Of a DNA stretch of 64,000 nt, positions 1 through 11,084 are shown piece after piece. Position 1 is the first letter of the stretch. The number at the start of each line of letters is the position of its first letter. This DNA is from Hygrophila difformis. Its lineage: Eukaryota > Streptophyta > Magnoliopsida > Lamiales > Acanthaceae. The stretch lies in NCBI GenBank assembly GCA_030278955.1, contig JAOANR010000009.1, positions 39,952,945-40,016,944 on the forward strand, written 5' to 3'. The translations under genes were made by a program, and so were the position numbers. The notes below the pieces were generated by a model, which was given only the letters and a program-made list of their open reading frames with translations, was not told where the DNA came from and searched no databases.

Positions 1-357
1 CGAATAAAAGTCAGGATATGCAGGAATTTAAACCTATATGAATATGCACATGCAATCCCCCCCCCCCCCAAAATTAATTTTAATGTATTTTTAAATTTAA
101 TCATGGATTTAAAAAGTTGGGCCTCTATATTGGCCAAAAATAATAATTTGGACTTAAAAATAAAAGCATGGGCATTTGGGCCGAAATGGTTGGGCTTATA
201 ATAAATAATTATTGGGTCAAAATAGTTTAACCTCCTTTGGGCTCAAAATATTACACTAATTGGATAGGAAAATTTTTTGGGCTCAAATTTTGGGCTAAAA
301 TAATAACATTAGTAGTCTTAAAAATAATAATGATAGTAATAAATGTAAAAATAATAC

Positions 358-3116
358 TGTAACACCCGAGGAAAAACAAATTCAAATTGTTTTGAACTAC
401 GTCATGACTTGATCCCTTCACAGGGTACGTAGGCAGCTTAAAACTAATTTCTAAGTTCAGTCACGAAATAAATGACAAAATACATCACGAATTAGATCAC
501 AAGGACGATAGGAGATGTTGGAAACAATTTAGACTAGGCTAAGTAGGACCCGGAAATGTTGCGAACGGTAAGCCGGACTCGTAACAAGATTAAGGAGAAG
601 ATTCCGCAACGAAGACGACCCAGGGAATCGAGCTAACACGTAGAAAACCGATAGGGGAAAGCGAGGGAAGACCCGACGGAACACGCGGACCGCCGAACCG
701 GCCGGTCCGGCCGGCCCGCGCTGCCCGCGCGCCGCCGCGCGGCCACCGCGCGGCCAAGGGCGTCGTGCCCCCAGGGAAGGTCACGCGTGCTCCGCGCGCA
801 CAAAGGCCTATGTGCGCGCCACCAGCGCGCCAGAGGTGCAGGAGGTGTAAACTTTCCTTCCATGGCGATTTTCTTGCCAAAAATCCGACCTCCATCAATG
901 GCAAGTCGATCACAACAATGGGGAAGGGCATAAGATCAGATTTGGGGCGCCCCTCCCCCTCACTCTCAGAAAACCTAACCCTAAACACCTCCAAAACTCC
1001 TCTCCAAGTCGAAACCTCTCCGAACTCACTTTCCGGCAAGAATTCCGGCGACGGCAAGGCGAAAGGAACCAAGCCCTGCCCTCTAGACTCTTGGTAAGCT
1101 ATTGTACAAAGTTTCAATTCGTCCATAAGTCTCAGAAACTCGAATTCTAACACTATTTCCTTACTACGATTCTCCGTCGGAAAACGAACAAAAATCGATC
1201 GGAGAAGTTGGCCGTTCGTCGTGACCCTAGGACGTCCGGAAACCCGATCCAGCGACCCTATCATCATCCTAAGTAAGTTAAAACCTTACTCACAAATTTT
1301 CGTGGTTGTTTGTTGTTTAAATCTCGAGATATAGGCTTGTAACAAAAATCGGTTTTCAAAAACCCTATTTTCGTCCAATTTTAAAGACTCGCCAAAAACT
1401 CGACCTTCGGGAATTCAAACCGAAAACTTTTCAACATAAAAGTTGTTCCTAACACCTTTATCTATCTTGTGGCCAAATTTCAGCCGTTGACATTAAGTTT
1501 TGCTATCCCAATTTTCGCCGTGAACTTTCTGCATCGAACCGAACAATTTAATTCTGTGACAGATTCCTTCATTCAACTTGATGCATGTTTTTCACCCATT
1601 TTTCGAATGATTTAACTTTGCATTTCTAAACAAAAGTTGTAGATAATTGTGTCTAGATTATGCCTACAAAATTTCACAAATTTTGGTGTTCATTTGATAT
1701 GTCAAACGGCCAAGTTTTTAGAACTGTTTTGAATTCGTTTTAAGGGCCATGAGCATGCAGTGAGTTGCACTCGATTTTTGACTACCAAGAATTCATTATT
1801 TCCAAAAACTTAAAACATGAAAGTTGTTCCTTAATGTGTCGTGTAGTTACTGTAAAAATTTCACATCGATTGGTTTTGAAATGAATTTTTAATCGGCGTT
1901 GCACGAACCTGTGACGAAAACAGTTTTCAAGACATAAATTATTCTTTGCAATAAACTCAAATTTCAACTCACTTCGGAACCTTATTTCCAAAAACTTAAA
2001 ACATGAAAGTTGTTTGTGTGTGTGTTTTTGAATTACTGTAAAAATTTCAGAATTTTTGGAGAAAAGACGAATTTTAAATTAAGAAAGGCGTAAACTGCCT
2101 CGAATAGGATTTTTCGAACTTGAGGAAACTCGAACTATGAAAACGCGATATCGACCCTTTGATAACTTTGAAATACGAACTTTCGAAAAATCCCGTTCAC
2201 TAGGCTGAGCCGATCTTCATACTATCATTATCTTTGAGACTGCCTCGTTAGTGGTCTCCTTACTATCTGAGATTGCCTCGTTAGTGATCTCGCGCGCTGT
2301 ATTTGCGGATCGCCTCGTTAGTGGTCCTGCTATCTTTTTGGATCGCCTCGTTAGTGGTCCTACTATCTTTGAGACTGCCTCGTTAGTGGTCTCCCATTGT
2401 TTGGACTGCCTCGTTAGTGGTCCTATGTTGAGATTGCCTCGTTAGTGATCTCCCGGTATGGTGTCCTCTTCTTAGTTTACGGGATGAAAAGTAAAAGACT
2501 CGTGTGAGTGTTTCATTATGCTTAAATCGTATTTATCCTGTCTTTAATTATGCATTTAAAATTTACGCCTCTTAAATTATGCTTTAAATTTCGCTTTTTA
2601 AATTAAGTTCTTTAATCATGATTTTCCGCTGCAAATAAATCATGTATTTTTAAATTCCCGTACGGTAAGCGAAATCTTTAGTTTAAACACTTGTAAACCC
2701 TTTTATTTGTAGTTAGGGATTAACTTACTCAGTATATTTTCATACTGACAACCGTTGTCATTTCTTTTTTTTTCAGAGTACGTCGAGTGACGCATTGCAT
2801 ATGCACTTGGGGGAAATCATAATGGACATTTTAAATTTATGCATCGTACTGTTTTACCGGGGCTGTTAAACCCGAGGATTTGGCCATGTTGGCCGTGATT
2901 TTACTTTCCGCTGCACTTACTTTATTTATTTTCCGCACGTGATAATTTCTACTATCGTACTAAGTATTATAAATTTCCGGACTAAATCTTGAAATGTTTT
3001 AAATCTTTTCCATACCCACAAGCCTTGCGTTTCCTTAGCGAGCTCGGGAAGCCGTGTCTTGCTAGGAAATGCGGCGATGACATCCCGGCCTGGGTTATCA
3101 AATCCGGGGTGTTACA
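358..3116 (+). mobile_element. Solo LTR of the element C family, with target site duplication
   Basis: The LTR starts TGTAACACCC and ends GGGTGTTACA, and is flanked by the five-base direct repeat AATAC (353-357 and 3117-3121). No primer binding site, polypurine tract or coding region adjoins it, so it is a solo LTR left by LTR-LTR recombination. It is the same family as the LTRs at 23353-26076 and 32074-34821 but clearly diverged from both. Open frames within it (for example 765-1097) are chance frames in a GC-rich patch around 660-850. It lies in the leader of element A, which it therefore postdates. Confidence 0.9.
2236..2452 (+). repeat. Array of seven hairpins in the solo LTR
   Basis: Seven units each have a short stem around a 13-base loop, TGCCTCGTTAGTG (first base C in two units). 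Stems in order: GAGAC/GTCTC (2236), GAGAT/ATCTC (2269), GGAT/GTCC (2307), GGAT/GTCC (2340), GAGAC/GTCTC (2371), GGAC/GTCC (2403), GAGAT/ATCTC (2430). Every stem pairs, the GGAT form through a G-T wobble. The two full LTRs of element C have six units. Confidence 0.85.
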
Positions 3117-3170
3117 AATACTTAGTTCAAAATATTTTAAAATAATAATAATAGTAGCTTTAAAATATTC

Positions 3171-3185
3171 CGGGCTCTGATACCA
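3171..3185 (-). promoter_or_regulatory. Primer binding site of element A (initiator Met tRNA)
   Basis: On the minus strand this reads TGGTATCAGAGCCCG, the standard complement of the 3' end of plant initiator methionine tRNA. It is separated from the 5' LTR by three bases (AGT), the same gap as in element C. Confidence 0.85.
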
Positions 3186-3188
3186 ACT

Positions 3189-5684
3189 TGTAACACCCCG
3201 GATTTGATAACCCAGGCCGGGATGTCACCGCCACATCTCTCTAGCAAGACACGGATTCTCCGGGCTTGCCAAAGAGATGCAAGGCTATAGGTATTGCAAA
3301 AAGGTTTAAAAACAAGTCCGGAATCTATTTAAAAAATAATAATAATAAGTATCATCCACACATATAGTAGTAGTAATAGTATATCGCAGCGGAAAAATGT
3401 AAAGTGGGCCGACATGGCCAAATCTCGGGATTTACATGCCCGTTATGCAAATATCATGAAAGCACTAAAACAATGTTAAAGTTTTTCCAACCCCCAATGC
3501 ACATGCTCATGCATTATCTTCATACTCTGGAAAAGAAAAGAGAAAACAACAATTTTATCAGTATATAAAATACTGAGTAAGTCGATCCTAACATAACAAT
3601 AAAGGGGTTTAATTAGATAATTAAAATTTCACTCCTAACATGCATTCACAAAATTTAAAGGAAATAATATTTTAATTGTGTACTTGAACATGCATTTAAT
3701 CCACAATAACAATTTAGTCATGATATGAAATTTAAAGACATAATTTAAATGCATAATTTAAAGACATGCATAATTAAATAAATACTTAAAAATATTAAAT
3801 CTTTTATTTCCCCGTTACGTAACCATTTCTCAGTGTTTTGTATAGCCGGTGATCCGGCGACCGCAGCCGTTTCGTAAGTATCTCGTTTAGCCGCTGATCC
3901 GGCTGCTGCAGCCGTATCTGCCATACCCAGTACCACTCCGGAGCCTCGGGAAATCCATACGGACAACCCGAGAGAGTAGGCCATGTATCTCCCGCCGACG
4001 TAATATCTCATCAAATTCTCTCGTCCATTATAGGCCCGAAGAGAAAGGCTAGAGGGGCACCCTGCAGAGCACTCACCCTCCACCTAAGTATCTCATGTAT
4101 CGTTTAGATTTAATGTATCGGGGTTTTCAAAAGTATAGATGTATCGTATTTCAAATCTTTGATTGTTCGTTTCGAAATTTCAAAATCCTTCGATTTAAAA
4201 GTAACTTGGCGTCACAGCTTACGCCTTTCCAATTTAAAAATTCGGTTTAAGTCCGAAAAATCTGAAAATTTCACAGTCTATGCAAAACACCCTAACGAAC
4301 AACTTTCGTGTTTTAACTTTCTCGAAATAAGTTGAGGAAACATGTCAAAAATCGAGTTTAACGCGGAAACAGTTTACTGTCCCAAAGCAGATTTGTCACA
4401 GTTCGGAAAATTGGCTTTTTGACATAACAAATGGACTCCAAAAATTCTGAACTTTTAACCACATATACTAGACATAATTATCTACAACTTTCATTTAGAT
4501 TACAAAGATCAAATCGGACTACAAAATATAGAAACAGACTCACTAAGTTCGGACATGTTCATAGGCAGATTTCAAACACGTTTTGTCAAAATAGTTTCTT
4601 TTCAATGCGATTTAAAATAGCAAACATTAACGAAAATGTCTGAAATTTTTACACAACCTAGATTTATGTGTTAGGATTAAAAGTCTAGTTTTGAGTTTCC
4701 CGGATTGAATCCTCGAAATATGAGTTTTAGACAGATTTCAAAAACTGCACGTATTGGGGTTTTTAATTTTGGTTTTTACGTTTCGTTGCATTACGACTAT
4801 ACCGGACGCCCCTAGACCACCCGTATTGATATGGAAGGCTCATGTTACTGTGATAGGGAGTTTTGGTCGTCCTAGGGTTGCTGGCTCGTCCAAATTTGCT
4901 ACGAACGGATCTCCTCAACGTCAAGCTTCCGACTTTGGCCACGACTTCAAATCGGAAGAAGAAATCCAATGTTAGATCGAGTTTTCGGGTTCAAAAACTT
5001 AAATGGAAACCTATGGACGACTTACCACAGTTTAGAACACTGAGGATCTTGTATTCCACGCCTCCTCCGTCGGTTTTCGTCGCCGGGAAGTGATCGGAAA
5101 GTCGTCGGGAAGTCGCCGGAAAGTGTTTTGGCTTTGGAGAGAGTTTGGGAGAGCTCTAGGGTGAATGGAGGCTGACAAATGGAGTGGGAATCACCCCTCC
5201 TTCGACCTAATTCACCTTCCCCCGTCCAAAATCCGCTTTCCAAAGTCGGGGGGTCGAATTATGGTAAGAAATCGCCGAAAACGCGCAACTTGCCAAATTC
5301 TGTGGGACCACGCGGGGTTGGCGCGCCTTTTGGCCAAACCCCGCCCGGCCAGCGCGCGGTCCCCGCCTGGACTGCGGTCCGGGCGGGTCCGTGTGATCCG
5401 ATCCGTCGGGTCTTTTTCTCCTCTCTTTCGGACTTCTATCCTTCCACGTTTTCGCGCTCGATTTTCCGGGTCATTTTCGGATTATGCTTCTCATCATAAA
5501 TTTATTCCGTCTCAATTCGATTTCACGCTTGGAATCTTAAGACCGTCGGTTTTGGTCCGTCGGGTTCTAATTCGTCGTCCTTTGACTTCCGTGCATTTCC
5601 GCGTCTACGGGTTCTCGGAAACAAAACCTTCTCTCCTATTGGATTAATTCCTATTTTTATATTCTAAAATTTACGGGTATTACA
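3189..5684 (-). repeat. 5' LTR of element A
   Basis: On the minus strand the LTR begins TGTAATACCCG (ending at 5684) and finishes CGGGGTGTTACA (3189). It is 2496 bp and has a primer binding site directly inside. It shares with LTRs D, E and F a conserved block around 4045-4080 with CCCTGCAGAGCACTCACCC, and has paired GCCGG and AGCCG hairpins near 3845-3904. Frames at 3745-4083, 4431-4643 and 4754-5647 look like non-coding LTR sequence. Confidence 0.85.
3845..3904. repeat. Hairpin pair in LTR A
   Basis: GCCGG/CCGGC with loop TGAT lies at 3845-3858, and AGCCG/CGGCT with loop CTGATC at 3889-3904. The pair sits about 650-720 bp from the LTR 3' end, nearly the same distance as the hairpin array in the C family and the hairpins in LTRs D and F. 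Confidence 0.6.
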
Positions 5685-8600
5685 ATCCAGTAGTAGGTCT
5701 AGTAGGTACTAATTCACCATTTTCATTTCTAATCACAGTCATACCTCCCTTTTTAGGCACTACTTGAACTGGACTCACCCACTGACTATCAGAGATAGGA
5801 TAGATAATACCTTCATCGAGTAGTTTAATAACCTCTGATCTTACAGCTTCTTGTAGATGTGGATTCAATCTCCTCTGGGGCTGTCTCACTGGCTTGTCAT
5901 CCTCCTCCATATAAATCCGATGTGTACACAATGCTGGACTCATTCCCTTGATGTCAGCTATTGTCCAACCTATTGCTCTAACATGCTTACTCAACACTTG
6001 GGTTAATGCATTTAATTGATCATCATTCAATTTATTACAGGCAATAACAGGTAAAGTATCATTCTCACCAAGAAAAACATACCTCAAATGTGATGGCAGC
6101 TCTTTCAATGTCAATGTATGTGGCTTTTCAACAGACGGGACTAACTTAGATTCTTCTATTGCACATGTTACTTGCACAGGTAATCCTCCCTCACACTTAC
6201 TTTCAGCTAAGTCCTCACAACTCTCCACTAACTGCTCAAATTTCCTATAGGGATCATGCCTAGCAAAGAACTCTCTCTCAATCACCTCATCCTCCTGATA
6301 GATAGCTGTGACTCTATCACACGGGTAGGTGTCAGAACTAGCGTGTTGTGTTTTAGTTGCCTTAGAAATGTCAAACGACACTTGTTCATTACCTACTTTA
6401 AGTGTAATTTTACCATCATCCATATCAACCATAGCCCTACCAGTTTGCAAAAATGGTCTACCTAAAATCAGAGGAATATCAATGTCTTTTTCCATATCAA
6501 GAACAACAAAGTTGACAGGGAAAATGAAACTCTCTACTTGAACATGAACGTCTTCTACAATGCCTAAAGGAGTCCTAATAGATCTATCAGCAAGCTGTAG
6601 CTGCATCCTAGTAGGCTTCACAACTCCTACTCCTAGTTCTCTAAAGACATGTAAAGGCATCAGATTAATACTAGACCCGAAATCACACAGAGCTTTGTTG
6701 AATTCTTTAGTGCCAATAATGCACGGAATAGTATAACTCCAAGGATCTTTTTGTTTAATAGGTTGCCTTCTTTGTAAAATCGCACTGCATTCCCCTGTCA
6801 GTGTCACTTTCTCTTCGTCATCAACACTCCTTTTTTTGATAGAATTTCTTTTAAGAACTTAGCATACACAGACATTTGTGCAATGGCATCCGAAAAAGGA
6901 ATATCAATTCTTAAATTTTTAAAGACTTCTAAGAATTTGGCATAATCTTTATCTTCGTTAGCCTTCTTAAGACGCTGTGGATATGGAATAGGTGGCTGAT
7001 ATGGCTTGACCGGGACAGCAGACTTTCCTTTACCCTTATCCTGTTCAACTCTAAGTTTCTCACTCTCCTTAGGGTAATCAGTGTTTTTATGCTGAGTTTC
7101 TTTCTCTATTTCATCATTTTGATCATCTACAGCATCAGCTAAAATCTCTGGATCATCTAAGGTAGGGTAAGGATTGGGTAATTCCTTTTTGTTCCTTAAA
7201 GTAATTGCTTTACATTGCTCTTTTGGATTAGGATCAGGCATGCTTGGTAGTGTTCCTTGCTGTCTATTTGAAGTATCCCTAGCAATTTGACCAACTTGTA
7301 CTTCTAAATTTCTCATTGAGGCTTGCATTTGCTGAATTGTTTGTTGTTGAGACACGATTGTGCTCATTAACTCTTTTAAATTGACCTCATCACTTCCTTG
7401 GTTTTGTTGCAGCTGTTGTTGAGGTTGAAAGTTCCTAGGCTGTTGGTTTGGATAAAAAGGTTGATTCTGATTTCTGTTTTGATTATAGTTTTGGTTTTGA
7501 TTTGGGTAATTTTGATTTTGATTTTGTGGATAAGGTTGACGGTTGTTTTGTGGGTAGGTGTTTTGTTGAAATTGAGAATTCTAATTTGGATAAAAGTTTT
7601 GATTTTGAGGACGGTTTTGGTTGTAGTTTTGCTGCCTATTTCCCATGTAGTTCACATCTTCCACTTGCTCCTCAGTCCCCTCACACTGCATAGTCTCTTG
7701 AAGTCCTTGATCAAGCAAGTGACAAGCTGATGACTCGTGAGGTCCATGGCAAATACCGCATCTCACAACTTTAGCTTGATCATTCTTAAGTGTAGAAACC
7801 TCCCTCATCAAAGCATCTAACTTAGAATCTATAGCAACTGCCTTTTCTACTTCATAGATTCATCCTTTAGTTTTATTTCTAGCATTTTTCTTACCAGGAA
7901 ATTTTTTCATATTAGAAATCTTTTTCTCTATGATTTCCTTAGCTCTAGAGGGTCCTATAGATAGAAAAGAATCTCCAGCTGCTGCATCCAACAAGTTCCT
8001 CCAATGATCAATCAACCCATTGTAGAAGAAGTGCATCTGCTGCCAATCTTCAAAGCCATGATTCGGGCATCTCGCCAATAAAGTGTTGTATCTATCCCAT
8101 GCTTCAAGTAAAGTTTCTCCCTCATCTTGCACGAATTCTTTGATTTTTTCTTGTAATTCAATAACTTTGGAGGGTGGGAAGAATCGTTCTAAGAAAGCTT
8201 CTCACATTTTATCCCAAGTAGTGACATCCCTTAATTGAAGTGAGTTGTACCAAGTTTTAGCTTTATCTCTGAGTGAAAACGAGAACAATCTCAACTTAAT
8301 TTCATCACTAGTAACACCATTTATTTTCACTGTGTCACAATAGTCCAGAAAGTTCCCTATGTGTTCTACAGCATCATTAGTAGGTGCCCCATTATATTGA
8401 TTAGCTTGAACCATTGTGATTAGTGCAGGTTGAAGGGTAAAGCTTAAAGCATCTACATCTGGCCTTGGAGTTCTATTAAGCAGATTTCCACTAGTTCCTT
8501 GTAAGTGTTCTTCAATGGTCATTTCAGCTTGATCATCGTGCTCCAAATCACCACCGTTACCTCCATTATTACCCTGATTATCATTATTATTCGCTGCCAT

Positions 8601-8801
8601 GTTTAACCTATTGAACTGAGCAACTAATTGATTAGTTTGAATTGTTGAAACTCCAGTCGTTGGAGAATAGTCTTCTTCATCAGAGGATGAATTAATTAAA
8701 ATTTCCAACTGAGCTGGTCTGCTACGTTTCCCTAATCTAATAGCTCTAAGAGTACGCTCAATTTCAGGATCATAAGCTATTTCTGCTTGTTTGCTTCGCA
8801 T
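5685..8801 (-). pseudogene. Athila gag-pol, broken and truncated
   Basis: The reading frame starts at 8801 (MRSKQAEIAYD) and is fragmented. The gag capsid-like part lies at 8202-8801 and 7860-8132, and a zinc-knuckle-like CGICHGPHESSAC at 7581-7811. A gag tail is at 6804-7367, and retropepsin (DFGSSINLMP, where most Gypsy proteases have DSG) leads into the start of RT at 5685-6807. The RT stops right after the block containing VSPVQVVPKKGG because element A inserted there; the final stop codon is made partly by LTR A bases. Frame breaks near 8201, 7860, 7580 and 6805 mean it cannot make a full polyprotein. The Athila assignment rests on recognised family sequence; the rest of pol lies left of the window. 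Confidence 0.8.
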
Positions 8802-8912
8802 TGCAAATGTTAAATAAAATAAAATAAAATAAAATAAGTAACAGTTGAATTAATATTTAACTTAATAAATTTAAATTAATAAACTAAAAACAATTAAAAA
8901 TTCACAACAAAT

Positions 8913-8930
8913 TCCCCGGCAATGGCGCGA
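8913..8930 (-). promoter_or_regulatory. Athila primer binding site (tRNA-Asp)
   Basis: The plus strand reads TCCCCGGCAATGGCGCGA, matching the 3' end of plant tRNA-Asp apart from about two bases. Athila elements use this tRNA as primer. It lies six bases from the LTR edge. Confidence 0.8.
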
Positions 8931-8936
8931 AAAACT

Positions 8937-11084
8937 TGATGGGTGCCTTTCACTACTCATATTTTACCACAAGCGGATGGTTGTCATCAAGTAATAAAAA
9001 CCGGTGAATACCGGATCGAATCCACAGGGAATTTCAGAATATTATTTCATTCCGGAGAAATTTTAATTGTTCTTAAGTTCATTAATTATATTTTATATAT
9101 TTAAAAAGAGTTTGATTAATTCTAATGGTAATTTAATTAAAAATAGTGACCTTAAATTTAAAATAAAGCAGGTAAAAATTATAATTAATAAAGATATAAA
9201 TGGGAGATGCTTGTAATATTTTAAATATTGCCATCTTTATATAAAATAGAAATTGCATATTGATTTAGTATTTTCCAATGTCTAAAAAGATCAATTTCTT
9301 AAAATTAATTATTTTATAAAGATTAAAAATATTATAATCTACTAATAATCAAATTATGCTTAAACGGATTTCATGGAAGTTGATTAAATTATCTAACATT
9401 CTGCAATCATTATTCTAGGCCTAAATTTGAGTCTTTCCCAAGCTTACAAATTTTCCTATAGCAATTAAAAAACACTTTTCATTTCCCAAATCATTGTGCA
9501 CATGCCAGAACCCATTTATAATGTAATTTATTCCCAATTCCGGTACTAAAATATTAATTCTACTTTTTATCTCCCGATTTAGCAAAGCAGAAATCACAGA
9601 ATTGAATTCTAACATTTAATTATGCAGAATAGTGTAAATAATTTAACAAGTATGGTAAAATAATAGCAAAACATGGTAAACTGGATTTAATTAATAATAT
9701 TAAAATGCAGACAGATTATAATTAATGCCAGATTACTAAAAATAGGGAATTAAGATTGATCGATCATTTCAGGCTTTAGCAGATTAATAATTTGGATAGC
9801 AGATTTAAAATTACAGATTCCAGTCTAATCGATTAAAAGCAAATTACACCAAAACATAAAATTTCACTTCTATACATCAGGCAGAATGGCGCTTAAATCA
9901 GATTAGACAGATTTTATAATGCTAACAAATTAATCGTTCAATCCAGATTCAGCAGATAAAATAGCAGATTCAAGATTTCCATTCAAACCTAATCATCGAT
10001 CAAACTCTGGCATACAATACATGATTCTAATCCATATTCTAATATTTCAAACAGATTAATCCAGATTACAGAATTAAACTTTCGACATATTATATTACTT
10101 CCATAAAAGATGAATTCGTACTTCAAAGTGATTCTGAACTCCCGTTCTAGAACACTTCTAACACGAACAATATAGAAATCCGTCTACAAATTAAGAACAT
10201 GATAGCAGATTACATTTAGAGGCAAATTCAATTCATTACAAAGCAAGAAAAAGAAAGGCAACACCTATGATAAGAAGAACTCGATCAGAACAGCATTCTG
10301 GCCAATTCCTCCGGCTTGATTTTGTGTTTCCGGCCTTCTTCTCCCATTTTCCAGATGATTTCAGAGTGTTTCTGTCGATGAAAATGAAGCCTGGTCTGAA
10401 GAAATGACGAAAAACGGACATTAAAAACGTGTTCGGGAGGTTAGAAAACTGCTCAACCGTGACTGTGGCGCAAAAAGTGGCGCTCGGAAGAGGTTTTCGG
10501 CGCCACCAAGGAGCTGCGGCGCATACGAAGATTTTCCGAATTTTCGAAAGTGGCGCAAAAAGGCACTTTTATGCGCCGCCAAGAAGGTACGGTGCATTCT
10601 GACAATTTCCTAAATTTTACCCTGCGGCGCATTTTGTGGCGCTGGAGAGCACTTTTAGGCGCCACCAAGCTATTGTGGCGCATCCTGAAGCTTTTTCCAT
10701 CCTAAATTTTCCCAAGTGTTGAGGTGGCGCATAAAGTGGCGCTGGAGAGCATTTTTATGCGCCGCCATGCCTATGTGGCGCATTCTGGAGCCTTCCAGTG
10801 TTGAAAATTCCGAATTTTGCATCCTTTGACCTCCGAACATCTTCTTTCTTCATTTTAATGCCTGAAACATCATTGCAATGTATTAGAATTGCCAAAGTCT
10901 TATTAAAAAGCATAAAACAAGGTAAATTGGGCTTGGATCAGCTCAATTTAACCGGTCTTATTAATATTTACACATTACATGAAATATACACTAAAAAGCA
11001 GTAAAATAGGGTCTCATGCATGCAATTTAGGTTCATTTTAACATAATTTAAGCTTATTTAAATGTGATTTCACAGGGTGCATCA
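8937..11084 (-). repeat. Athila 5' LTR
   Basis: The plus strand begins TGATGGGTGCC and ends GGGTGCATCA, so the minus-strand LTR runs TGATGCACCC to GGCACCCATCA. Length is 2148 bp, very AT-rich, except for a GC-rich hairpin array at 10477-10765. I see no gene in it; frames at 9421-9615, 10236-10421 and 10798-11004 are probably chance. Confidence 0.8.
10477..10765. repeat. Four long-stem hairpins in the Athila LTR
   Basis: Four inverted repeats, each GTGGCGC followed by exactly 16 bases and then GCGCCAC or GCGCCGC, sit at 10477-10506, 10550-10579, 10636-10665 and 10736-10765. Stems are seven base pairs; the GCGCCGC versions pair with GTGGCGC by one G-T wobble. Spacing between units grows (73, 86, 100). 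Additional GCGGCGC words lie between units, suggesting decayed tandem repeats of about 75-100 bp. Confidence 0.8.

Larger units (their letters stand above)
1..5684 (-). mobile_element. Ty3/Gypsy element A: 5' LTR and leader, rest off the left edge
   Basis: The element reads on the minus strand: 5' LTR at 3189-5684, primer binding site at 3171-3185, then leader continuing leftward through 3170-3122 and 357-1. The leader is split by a solo LTR (358-3116). Reversed, the leader ends in a G-run and a stretch resembling the leader of element C just before its extra ORF (near 26281-26420), which ties A to the same group. No coding sequence of A is inside the window. The element sits in the reverse transcriptase frame of an Athila element; the five bases to its right (5685-5689, ATCCA) should be the target duplication, but the other copy is off-window. 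Confidence 0.8.
5685..11084 (-). mobile_element. Athila-type Ty3/Gypsy element, 5' part, cut by element A
   Basis: On the minus strand: LTR 8937-11084, primer binding site 8913-8930 matching tRNA-Asp, then gag and protease/RT frames from 8801 down to 5685, where element A interrupts the RT. The tRNA-Asp primer, long LTR and gag/RT sequence style mark the Athila lineage. It inserted into the left LTR of element B: the bases after its LTR (11085-11089, ATAAT) match the expected target, because the intact partner LTR has ATAAT at 18108-18112. Confidence 0.85.

Noticed and set aside
590..1267. Long open frames on both strands in the GC-rich part of the solo LTR
   Set aside because: Parts recur in the LTRs of element C with frame-breaking changes and resemble no protein family; they are LTR sequence.
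2236..2452. CRISPR-like direct repeats
   Set aside because: Repeat units are short hairpins with no unique spacers of constant length, inside a plant LTR.
5165..5647. 160-residue frame in LTR A
   Set aside because: Lies wholly in an LTR, low complexity, with no family resemblance.
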